Origin: JAWLFY01 sp964462125
GTDB lineage: Bacteria; Planctomycetota; Planctomycetia; Pirellulales; Pirellulaceae
NCBI GenBank assembly: GCA_964462125.1
Contig: CAYWXT010000102.1
Coordinates: forward strand, 1-17,923
DNA length: 17,923 bases
Direction: 5' to 3'
The stretch's first letter is position 1. Each line of letters starts with the position of its first letter. Positions 1 to 12,000 of this stretch are shown piece after piece. A model generated the notes under the pieces. The model was not told the origin of the DNA. It did no database searches and saw nothing but the letters and a program-made list of their open reading frames with translations. A program made the translations under genes and the position numbers.

Positions 1-3000
1 TTGCCCAACGCCGGGGCCGATGGCCAGATCGGGACGGTGGGCGACAACCTGGCTTATGAAATCGGCCGCGGTGGCCCCAGCAATGCCGTGTTGTCCGACG
101 GGGAGAACTTCGAAGTTCCTCAGGGCGTGACGGTGATGATCGACGCCGGGGCAATCTTCAAACTTCGTGACTCCAAGATCAGCGTCGGCAGCGAGGCGGT
201 GGACGAAGATCGCTCCCTGGCAGCTCTCCAGGTACTTGGGACGCCGATTCTGGTCGATAGCGACGACGCCCAGATCAGCGGCGAGGTGGTCTTTACCAGC
301 TACCAAGATGAGTCGTTCGCCGTCGACACGAACCCGCTGCCGACGACGCCGGGGGCGGGCCAGTGGGCGGGGATCGAGTTCCGCAATGACTTCGACCGCT
401 CCGAAGGACGCCCGGTGTGGGAGACCGAGGGGATCTTCCTCGACTACGTGGCGAATGCCGACATCCGCTATGGCGGTGGCAGCGTCGCGACGAACGAGCC
501 GATCGTGACGCCGCTGCAGATGCTCGAATCGCGACCGACGCTCCTGAGCAATACGATCCGCTTCAGCAGCGACGCGGCGATCAGCGCCGACCCCAATAGC
601 TTTGAGGAAACCAATTTTCACGCCCCGATTTTTCAGCGGGCCGAGGCGTTCACCAGCGACTATGACCGGGTCGGGCCGGACATCCGGGGTAACCGGTTGG
701 TCGATAACTCGATCAACGGGCTGTTCGTTCGCGTGCGGACGCCGGCCACCGGCGAGCGTGAGCCGATGCGGGTCAGCGGACGGTTTGATGATACCGACAT
801 CGTGCACGTGATGTCCGAAGTGTTGGTCCTGCAAGGCCAGCCCGGTGGGCCGCGGATGCTGGAGCAGCGTCCGGACGTGCTCAGCGTGACGGTCGACGCC
901 CCGGCCGCCCCGCAGCCACCGACCGGCAGCCTGGTGGAGGGCGATTCGGTCGATTACCGAGTGACTTTCGTGACCGCCGAGGGGAGCGAATCGCTGGCCA
1001 GCGAGCCGACGTTGTCGGCGACCGTCGGGCCGAACCGGAACTTGCGCTTGGCGAACCTTCCGGAAGCCCCCGACGACTTTGTCGGACGACGGCTATATCG
1101 CCTCGACCCGGCCAGCGGTGACTACACCTTCGTGACGTCGCTCGATCGCAACACGAGAAGCTTCCTCGACACCGGCGTCACCCGCGGCGGCGTGTTGTCC
1201 GACGCGGCGATGGCGGGAGAACGACTGTTGCCCCGCTTCGATGCCCGTTTGAGCATCGATCCCGGGTTGGTGGTCAAACTCGATTCGGCGCGGATCGAAA
1301 CGGGCGTCGGCGCTGACTTCTACGCCGAGGGCGCCGACGGGAAGCCGATCGTGTTCACCAGCCGGCTCGATGACGAGTTCGGCGCCGGTGGCACATTCGA
1401 CACCACGAACGATGGTGGGGCCGGCACGCCCGACCCTGGTGACTGGTCTGGCCTGGTGTTCCGTCAAGGCAGCAGTGCCAGCCTCGATCACACGATTGTC
1501 CGCTACGCCGGTGGTGACAGTTCCGTTTCGGGCGGATTCGCGACGTTCAACCCGGTGGAGATTCTGCAGGCGGACGTTCGAATCGCCAATTCGTTGTTCA
1601 CGGAAAATGCGTCCGGCAGTTCTGGTGATCTCGACATTCGCGACGGCATCGGTTTCAACGGCGAGGCGACGATCTTTATTCGCGGCGCCCAGCCGGTGAT
1701 CGTCGACAACGTCATTCGGGACAACCTGGGAGCGGCGATCAGCGTCAATCCGGACGCACTGAACTACCTCGAAATCCAGGACCGGGGGCGCGGCACCGGT
1801 CCGATCGATTTGTTTGAGGATGCCCGCGACAACCAGGGGCCGCTGATTTCCGGAAACCGGCTCGACGACAACGCGCTCAACGCGATGTTGGTGCGCAACG
1901 AATCACTCACGACCGAGAGTGTCTGGGACGATACCGACATCGTTCACGTCGTCGAGCGATTCGTCTATGCCTGGAACCACCATCAACGCAGCGGCCTGCG
2001 GCTGAAGAGTTCTCCCGACCAAAGCCTGGTTGTTAAATTGCAAGACGGCGGGGCCCTGGTCGCAGACCGCTACCTGAATGATGTCGAAGATTCCATCGGC
2101 GGTACGATTCAGGTGATTGGCCAGCCCGGGTTCCCGGTGGCTTTGACGAGTATTCACGATGACACCGTCGGCGCCGGGTTTACCCCGAGTGGGCTGCCGC
2201 AAAACGACACCGACAACGCGGATATCGATCCCAACTCAGGGGACTGGTATGGGATCGTGATCCGCTCTGGTGCCAATGACCGCAATGTTTCGTATGTACT
2301 GGAATCCGAGCCGGCCATCCCCGAGGCAGCCGGCTTGAATGCGATTCCGGCCGCGGCGCACCAGCTCGGCTCGCTGGCAAGGGGGGAAACGAGCAGCGAC
2401 GAGAACCGGCGTCTGGGATTCAATATCCGCGGGGCACTCAGCCAAGACGGCGACGTCGATGTCTTTTCGTTCGAGGCCAATGGCCAGACCGAGGTGTATC
2501 TCGACATCGATGACACGAAGTTCGGCCTCGACACCGTCGTTGAACTGGTCGATGTCAACGGCAATATCTTGGCGCTCAGCAACAGTTCGGAAGCGGAGTC
2601 CAATGACCCGAGCCTGTTGGTCAACAACATGGCTGACGGAGCGGTGCTGCCGCTGTTCAAAACCGGCCGGCGTCTGACCGAGGGGCCCAATTCCCTCGAC
2701 GCCGGGATGCGCGTGATCCTGCCGGGCAACAGCAACACCGTCAATGAGTATTTCGTGCGGGTGCGGAGCAGCAACCTGGCTCCGGAGCACAACTCCAGCC
2801 CGGAGGATCAGAAAACGCGGTTGACCGATCCATCCGCGGTTTCAAAGGGACTCAGCCGTGGCCAGTATCAGTTGTCGGTTCGATTGCGCGAGCAGGATGA
2901 GATTGCTGGCAGCACGGTGCGGTTGGCTGATCTCCGTTACGCGACCCATGCGATCGACGTTCCGGCGAGCCCGTTCGATTCACCGCTGGCGGCCGAGTTC

Positions 3001-6000
3001 GCCGAGCGGGTTCAAGTCAACGGCTTGGATGTCGATGGTGCAGGCAGTTTCACCAACGCGGGGGCGCAGCCGCTCGGTTCACTCAACGAAAGCCATCGGC
3101 GGGTCCTGCGGGTCTCGGGCGAACTGGGGAACAATGTCGCCAATTCGGACTCGATCGCCGCTGGCCAGGACATCGACGTTTACCAGGTCGATCTATTTGA
3201 CGATGCACAGGAGCCGAACATCATCGGTGAGAACCGATTCGTCTCGGCGATCTTTGATCTGGATTACGCCGACCAGTTGGGGCGGGCCAATACGCGGCTG
3301 TCGGTCTTTGACTCCGCCGGCCGCTTGATTCTGCACGGCCTGGATTCCAACGTCACTGATGACCAGGGCCGGCCGCGGTTCGGTAACGACATGGAAAACC
3401 TGGACGCCGGTTCGGCCGGGACGCTCGATTCGTTTATCGGCCCGGTGGAACTGCAAGTCGGGACCTACTACTTGGTGGTCAGCAGCGCCCAGATGACGCC
3501 GCAGGTGCTCAACCAGTTCTTCAACCAGAACGCCACAGACACCAACATCCGGATGTTGCCGGTCGACTCGGTCCGGCGTCTCGCCGAGGATGGGTTTGAC
3601 GACTCCATTTTGGGCGTCAACCAGCACATTCCACTGAACAACACCCAGAGTCTCAACACGACCGCAGAGTTGCCCCCCGTGGTGCCGCTGTTCGACGAAA
3701 CCTCCGTCGTCCCCTACGCGCTGGAGGACGTGCGGATGTTCGCGACCTTGCAGGGGGGACTTTCCGGAAACAATCGGACGACGATGGTTGCGCTCGACCC
3801 GTTCACCGGGCAACTCGAACGTACGATCGGCCAGTTCGGACAGCCGGTGGCCGACCTCGGGATGCGGCGGGACGGCGAGTTGTTTTCTTATAGTTTGGGG
3901 CCTCCGTCCGGCCAGGTGACCCCTGGCAATGCCGGAAACTATTTGAACATCAGCCCAATCGATGCGTCGGTCAACAATGTCGGCGACGACGGTCTGACGT
4001 TCCAGCGTAACAATGACGATGGGGACAACACCGAGAACGATCCGAACGGCGTGTTCCGCGTCAACGCGATGGCATTCGTGCCCCAAGGGCCCAATGCGGG
4101 GGCAAGTGTCGGGAATGTTCCTAACATCCCGAACGGCGAACGGATCTTCGTCGTCGGCGATCGCAATAATTCAGGGCGCTTCGGCGAAGTGATTCCGGAG
4201 CTTCGCCAAAACGCGGTTTACAGCATGGTGGCGAACTCGGGGGCGGCGACGAATCAGGGAAGTACCAACGGGAACCTCGACCGCGACTTTGGGGATTTGG
4301 ATGTTCCGGTTATCGAGCCTTACGGCCCTGCATCCAACAAGCAGGAGTTCGGCGTCATCGATGTCGGACAGTTCATTGACTCCGAACCGGAGAAGACCGG
4401 TGGGAGCATCACCGGGCTCGCACGGAATCAGAATTTGGACGATTTCTTCGGCTCGATCATGTTCGGTGTTACCGACGAGGGTGGCCTCTATTCGTTCAGC
4501 CCCAACGATCGCCGGACGGTCGACGTGTCCGATGACGTGCTTGGCAGCTACAGCCGCGTCATCAACACCACGTTCCACGGCACCGTGGACCGCCATGAGG
4601 AACACGTTGGCTTTGGCGCCCCGCGGTTTTCCAGCCTGACGCTGGGGCCGCGAGCGACCGAGGGGGGGCGTTTCAACGACGTCTTTTTCGCCACGACAAC
4701 CGATGGCTGGCTGTACTCATTCCAGGTTGATAACAATGGCGTGGTCGAGCCGGCCCCGGTGATGGCGCATGGCCGCAACGCGGTCCCGATCATCACCGCC
4801 CTGGGTGCCAGTGGCACCGGGGGTCGTCAGGTCACCGGCGTCGCGTTCAGCATCCGGGAGGAAACCCCGTGGCACCAAACGAGCGATCGCAACACGCCGT
4901 TCGCGATCGATGGTCCGAACTCCCAAAACAACCAGCATGGGGTGTTCGATCCTCACGACGACAGCCGGATCCGGACCTCGGGCGGTTCGAGTCTGTACTT
5001 CGGCTTTGAGCCGACCGGAAACGAGGCGGACAACATCGTGAACAATGACGGGGCCACGGGGAACCTGGCGCCCGGTGGTGTTCACGGATCGACCGTCAGT
5101 GCACCATTCAACCTGGAAGGGTACGCTTCGGCGGATAACCCGACGTTGTACTTCAACTACTTCCTTGAGGTTCAGAACGACAGCGACTATACGCTATCGC
5201 GCCAGCAACTCGACAGTTTCCGAGTCTTTGCGGCCGGCGACGACGGGCAGTGGCAGATGCTGGCGACCAACAACTCGTTCCGCAGCTTCGTCAATGCCGA
5301 CGAGTTCGACTACTTTGCAGATACCGACATCCCCGTTCAGGAGCTGCATCAGAACACCGATGTCTGGCGGCAAGCGCGCGTCGACCTGTCGCCGCTGGCG
5401 GGGCACAAGAACGTGCAACTGCGGTTCGACGTCTCCACCGCCGGCGGGATGCAGAGCCAGTTCCGCACGACCGGCTACCTGACGGAGATTCAAGCGGTAC
5501 CGGGTCGCGATTTGGTCGACGGTACAACCTTCTCCCTGAGTGAGGAACTGGTCGGTTCGAACCAGGGCTTCTCGACGTTCGAGTTTGTTCGCGGCCCAGC
5601 GATCAACATTCCCGCCGGGGATGCGATCCTGGACGGTCAAGTGGTTTCGATCGAGGGCACCTCGGGGACGATCGACCTGACACTGACGACCGACACTCCC
5701 ACCCGCTCGAACGAAGTCGGTTTCGATCGCGCCGATTCGGCGGCGGAGATCGCGGCGTCACTCGCCGCGGCGCTGCAGGCGATCGACCCGGCGCTGGAAG
5801 CGTTTTCCAATGGTGCCCAACTGCGGGTTCCCGAGGCGTCGTCGTACAGTCTGACGCCGGAACGGTTCGCCGCCACGGCGATCACGATTCCCGCGGACGT
5901 GGCGGACCTCGAGGACCAATCGCTGAGTTTTACCAACACGAACAGCGTCGACACGACGCTAACGCTAAAGACCTCGCAGGAGCTGGAGTTCTCCAGCGGT

Positions 6001-9000
6001 GCCGAGTCGGTGAGAGTCAGTTCCGATGCGACCGGCGCGGCCGACGGCGTGGTTATCCGCTTCGCGAACAACCGGCTGTTGGGCGACGTGCCGGCCACCG
6101 CGAATTTCAATGCATTCGAACAGGCGATCACTGTCACCTACAATTCGACGGCCGCAACCAGCACGAACAGCGATTTCGATGCCATTGTTTCGGCCATCGA
6201 CGCACTCGGTGGCTTCACCGCCGTGCTCTCCGCGGGCGACGGGACAGCGGCCTTCACCCGCCCGGCGACCACCCCCGAATTCCCCGAGACCGAGGTCTTC
6301 TTCGATCCGGCGATCGATACGCCGGAGACCTTGGCGGCGCGATTGGCGAATCGAATCAATGTCCTCGACCCAAGGCTGCCGTCGACCGCGAACGGGGACG
6401 AGTTGATCGTGCGGAATGCCGCCGCGGTCAATCTCGGCAGCGAGTTTTTGGCGATTGGCAACCCCGTGTCATTCAACGCCGGGCTTACCTCGACGGAGCA
6501 GCTGCCCAACGGAAACACGCCGATCATCTACAACCGCGAGATGACCGATGGGGAGGTTCGAGACGCGATCCGCGACGCCCTGCCTGTCGGGCTCGGGGTC
6601 CGTGACCCGATCACCGGCATCACGCAGGCGACCATCGAAAACTACCCGGCGTACGGCACCAATCGGATCCGGTTGTTCGAGCAAGCTTTCGCGGGCAACA
6701 CTTCCGAGGTCGGCTTTAGCAGCTTCCTGCCGGGAGACGAATTCGGCTCGTTCGGAAGCACGTCGGTTAGCACCAACGCGAGGACCGGGGCGCTGACGCG
6801 GAATGCGGGGACGAACAACAGTGTCGAAGGGGTATACATCGATGACGTCGTGGTTGGTTTTGCCAGTCGCGGGGAGGTGGTTCTCAATGCACCGGCGGGC
6901 AATCGCGATTTCGAGATCGACCCCACGTACCGCGAGGTCCGGACCGACGATTCGCAACAGCCAGAGTTCCCCAATGAAATTTTGGGCGACGACTATACAC
7001 TCGAAGTCCGCGGTGGCCCCGAATACGGCGTCCCGGATGACTACGATCCAATCCGGCTGGGGCTCAATGAGCAGAGTGGGTTGGGTCGTTCGTTTGACAT
7101 CAACGACCGGTTCAATTCTGGCGCTGTGACATTGAACGTTCCGACGGGACGCGATCTGGTCGATGGCGAGACCTTTGTCATCTCCAACGGCACCCGCAGC
7201 CTGACCTTCGAGTTCGACAGCGATGATTCGGTCGCCCCCGGGCATGTGCGGGTCCCTTTCATCCCGGTCATGGTCGGCAGCGAGTTCGATCACCTGACCG
7301 ACGAGCCAGCGGAGGTCGCGCGTTCGGTCCGCGACGCGATCAACAGCTCTCAAGCCCGGAACGTACTCGGCATCACCGCTGCCGGTGGTGACAGCCGTTC
7401 GGTTGCGGGAATGACAGGCAGCCGCGTCGAGCTGTTCGGCGAGGAGATCCAGGTCAATCCTTCGTCGGGACGTTTCCTCAAAGTCGACATGGTGCGCGAG
7501 GAGACTCCGTACGGGCGCGAGACGGCGCGGACGTTGCCGCTTGCCAACCAAGACGATGAAACGGTGACGCCAGGGGTATTCCCCAACACGTTTGCCCGCG
7601 CGGCGGTCACCGATTTCGCCAACGGTCAAACGGACACGTTGGTGGCCAAAGGGAAGATCGGCGATCCGGTCGTCACCGGCGACGCGAACGAGACCGTGCC
7701 GACAAATCCGATCACCGATGTCGATACCGTCAAGATTTTCCTGCGGGCCGGCGATGCGATCGACGTCAATGTCGATTCGGTCGATTGGAACCGAGGATCG
7801 CCGTTCCGGACGCCGCGGGCGCAGATCTTCAGCGACGACCCGACGCCGGTGCAGCTGGCGGACAGCCTGACGTTCGATCCTGCCAATCCGTCCGATCCCA
7901 ACAACCCGTTCGGCTTCGTCAATCCCGTCCCGGCCTCGGAGATTGAGATCGACAGCACGATCGGGAACTTCGTCGCGCCGGAGGATGGTTATTACTTCGT
8001 GGCCGTCAGCTCGGCTGCGGCGGAGACATTCGCGGGTGACCCCACCTTCCTGATCGGCCAGTACCAGTTGACGGTCCGGCCGTCGGGACTGGTCGCCAGC
8101 GAGCCGCTGACCGCTGAGTATCACGTGGAACCGGGTGACACCAACGTCGAGCGCGGGCAAGGTCAACTGGTGATTGAATCGAACTTCATCAGTGACTTTT
8201 CCGAGACGGGGGTCCGGGCGACGTATTCGGGCGACGAGATTCCGGGACGCGTGACCGACTCGCCCCTGCAGTTCCAACCCGGGGGTGCGGCGCTGCTTCG
8301 GAACCAAAACACCGATCGGCTGCTACCCGGTACGGTGATCAGCAACAACGTGATCACAGCGACCGAGGGCAACGGCATCGAGTATTCCGGGATCACGCCG
8401 GCTGGGGGTGATGCTCCGGCCCCGGCGCCGTTTGGCCGAATCGTCAACAACACGGTCGTATTCCCTTCGGTGACATCGCCCGATGATTCGCTCGGTGTGC
8501 AGTTTCTGCCGATCGATTCGGACACCATCATGAACCCCAATGACGACGGATCGTCAGCAGTGCAAGATTTCGGGTTCGATTTCGAGTTTTTCGGAAACAC
8601 CTTCGACCAGTTTTGGGTGAACAACAACGGAAACCTCACGTTTGACGGTCCGCTCCCTCAGTTCACCGCCGCCGGCTTCCCGCAGGGGAGACCGATCATC
8701 GCGCCCTTCTGGGCCGATGTGGATACCCGCACGCGTTCCGACGGTAGCTCGGCGGGAACCGTTCACTTAACGACCGGGACGAGTCCGAATCGCGGCAATC
8801 CTGTCGTGCAGATCGACTGGGTCGATGTGGGCTACTTCGCCACAACGAGTCCAGCGAACACGGGGGCGACCAATACCTTCACCGTCTATATCGAAGACGA
8901 TCCTCAAGGATCGATCGTGGCCTTCCGTTACGGTGATATGAGTTGGACGACCGGGAGTGCCAGTGGTGGCACCGACGGGTTCGGGGGAACGGGGGCGCAG

Positions 9001-12000
9001 ATCGGATTTGATTCCGGCGATGGGGTGAACTTCCTCAGCTTGGGTCGACCGCGGACTCAGGCCGAGCTGGACACGGTCCTTGCCGATGCCCCGTTCGTAT
9101 TTCGCATTGACCCGGACACGGGAATTCCCGGTTTCGAAACGTCTGACGGAACCGGCATTTTGGTGGAGAACAGCGCCAGCCCGACGGTTCTGAACAACGT
9201 CATTCATGGCTTCGACGTGGGACTCGATGTGTCGGCCGACAGCGCGTCGACGGTCGAAAATGGGAATGCCTTTCAGAACAACGTGACGGCGTCCAACCGA
9301 CCCTTGGCGGCTCAATCGTTCGTGATTCCCTCAGACGTCCCGTTGTTTGAAGACTCTTCCCGGCGGCTGTACATCCCGGCGGCCGGTTCCGACGTCATCG
9401 ACAGCTCGTTTGCGAACCTCAATGACCGGGCGACATTCTTTGAGACGGTCAAACAGCCCGTGGGGATCTCCGCTTCGCCGGTTATCGCGCCGGTGTTTGA
9501 CGCCTATGGGATTCCCCGCGTCGACGACCCGAACGTGACCACTCCCGGCGGCGTCGGCGGGAACGTCTTCATCGATCGCGGCGGGATCGATCGTGCCGAC
9601 TTTGACCAGCCGACGGCCGTGCTCGTCTCACCGGTCGATTTCATCGCCGGTCAAGGGGCACAGGTTCCCAAGGGGGATGCCGATCCAGACGCCTCCTTTG
9701 TGCAACTGCCGTCTTCGAGCCCCGGGGTGCCGTTCTTCGAGATCCAATTGCTCGACCCGGCTGGGACCGGACCGGACGTCGACACGATCAACGAGGAGAC
9801 CGTGATCCTGACCGAGAACGGGATCACGTTGACGCCGGGAGTCGACTACACCTTTGGCTACAGCGACAACAGCCGCTTGATCCGACTGACGCCGTTGGCC
9901 GGGCTGTGGCGCCCCGACGCGGTCTATCAGATCACGCTGAACAACAAGGACCGTGTCAGTCTGACCTTGCCCCGTGGCGATCAGATCACCGATGGCGACC
10001 GATATGTCATTACCGATACGGGGGGGCGGCAATCGGTGTTTGAATTTGACAGTGGATACGTGATGGAGGTGCCGCAGACGTTGGGGTTGGAGGTGCTCGG
10101 TCCCAACACGTTCTTCAATGACGGCGACGTGTTCCAAATCAGCGCCCCGGACGGTGATACCAGAAACTTTGAGATCAACCTCAGCGGGGCGGTTGCCAGC
10201 GGCAACATCGAGGTCAACTTGGCGGAGGCCGGGACGGTCGAAGAGATCCGGGATGTGATCCTCGCGGCGATCAACGGCGTTGCCGACGATCTCGATCTCG
10301 ACCCGCGGACCTTGGGGAGTGATTCGCTGCAGGTTGGGAGCCGCGCCGGGCATGCCTTCAATGGCACGGTGAGCGGCTTGCGGTTCTTCGGGACCGACGC
10401 AGGCGTTGCCGCGGGTCAGCAGTTCCGGTACCAGAGCGACGCCGGTGACGTTCTGTTCGAGTTCAGCGAGGGGGGCGCCGCGGTGTCCTCTGGAGCGGTA
10501 CCGGTTGCGATCGAGCGGACCGACACGGTTGATGAAATCGCCGAATCGATTGCCGTGTCGGTTCAGGCCCAGTCGTTGGGACTGGAGGCTGCCCGTTCGG
10601 TCGGCGATGGTCGCGTATTGCTGGGAGGTGAACCGGACGACGTGTTGACCGTCCAGGACACTGCCTTGACGGTGGTCGGGGCTCCTGGGGTCGCTGGTCC
10701 CTTGAGTCTCACCGTTCCCAACAACGTCGACGGCGCGGCGCTGGAGGGCCAAACGTTCTCGGTGCAAAATGGCGACGTGAAGGTCGACTTTGTCTTCACC
10801 ACCGACCCGAATCTGCAGACGCCCAACCGCCGCATCGTTCTCGCCCCGGGAGCCGCTCCGACAGAGATTGCCGCTCAAATGGCCGCCGAGATCGACGCCG
10901 GTTTCACCGGGGACTTGTCCCCGTCGGCGGAGGGACGGGTAGTGCTGCTCGGGGAACAGCCGGCGATCATTCCCGACGAAACCGAGCAGGTACTCGCCAC
11001 CGTCGATACGGGGACCTCACCGTTGGCTGTGGCCGGGGTTTCCGGGGGCGCGATCGCGGTTCCGTTCATCCCCGCGCGGCAGTTCGCACCCTCGGCGGCC
11101 GTGGCAGCATTGACCTCGGCGGTCGCCGCGTCGCCGCTGCAGGTCACCACGATCACACCTGGCGGCGGAACGCTGTTGTTCGGAAATACCGATCGGATCG
11201 AGTTGCTGAGTGCCGATGGCGAATTGACGTTGATCGGCCAGCCGTTGCCAGCGGTCGCCGATTTGGCGGGCAATGAGGTCGAGTCCAATCGGGACAATGA
11301 CGAAACGCGGTTCACGATCATCATGCCGGAGGTCAATTTCGACTTCGGCGACGCGCCTGACAGTTTCGGAACATTGTTGGAAAGCAATGGTGCCCGGCAT
11401 ACCATCAGCAGCGATCGGACGCCGCGATTGGGCCAGTTCGTCGACACCGAAGACGATGGGGTGACTTTCCCCGATTCCGATGATCAACCGATCGCGATCT
11501 CGGCGGCCGAGACCGGCGGTCTGTTCACAATCGACAGTTCCGAGCCTGACCAACTCCGCGTGACCCTGGGGGCGGGCACACCGGCAGGCGGCGAAACGTT
11601 CACCCTGACCCTGGGCGGGACAACGACGACATTTGAATTCGTCGATCCGGCAACGAACCCCAGCGAGGGGAACGTCCCAGTGATCTTCAATGTCGGCGAT
11701 ACCGCCGAGGCGATCGTCGATCGGCTCGCCCTGGAACTCCAATCAAGGATCGCCGCCACCGGTGGTGGCGTGTTGATGGAGGTTGATCCCGACGATGCGA
11801 CGACATTGGTGTTCGACGCGATCGATGACGAGGACGGCATCTCGGTGGGCACCTTCACCGTTAACGGTGACGATTTTCAGGTGTTCACCCAGCCGGGAAC
11901 CGATCCTGATGACGTCGCGCCGGAATCGATCCTCGGGTTCCTCAACCCACTCGATCCCAGCGGCACGACCGTCGCAGTCTCGGTGGTCGGCAGCGGCCTG

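Noticed and set aside
1..3. TTG at position 1 as the true start of the first gene
   Set aside because: The protein would start inside a beta-helix-type domain with no export signal. A window cut is more likely.
6469..8307. Antisense open frame of 612 codons
   Set aside because: It lies fully opposite the giant gene, is Arg-rich with no recognisable domain, and is expected from high-GC third positions on the sense strand.
9628..10878. Antisense open frame of 416 codons
   Set aside because: It is opposite well-supported Ig-like and module sequence, with no independent coding sign.
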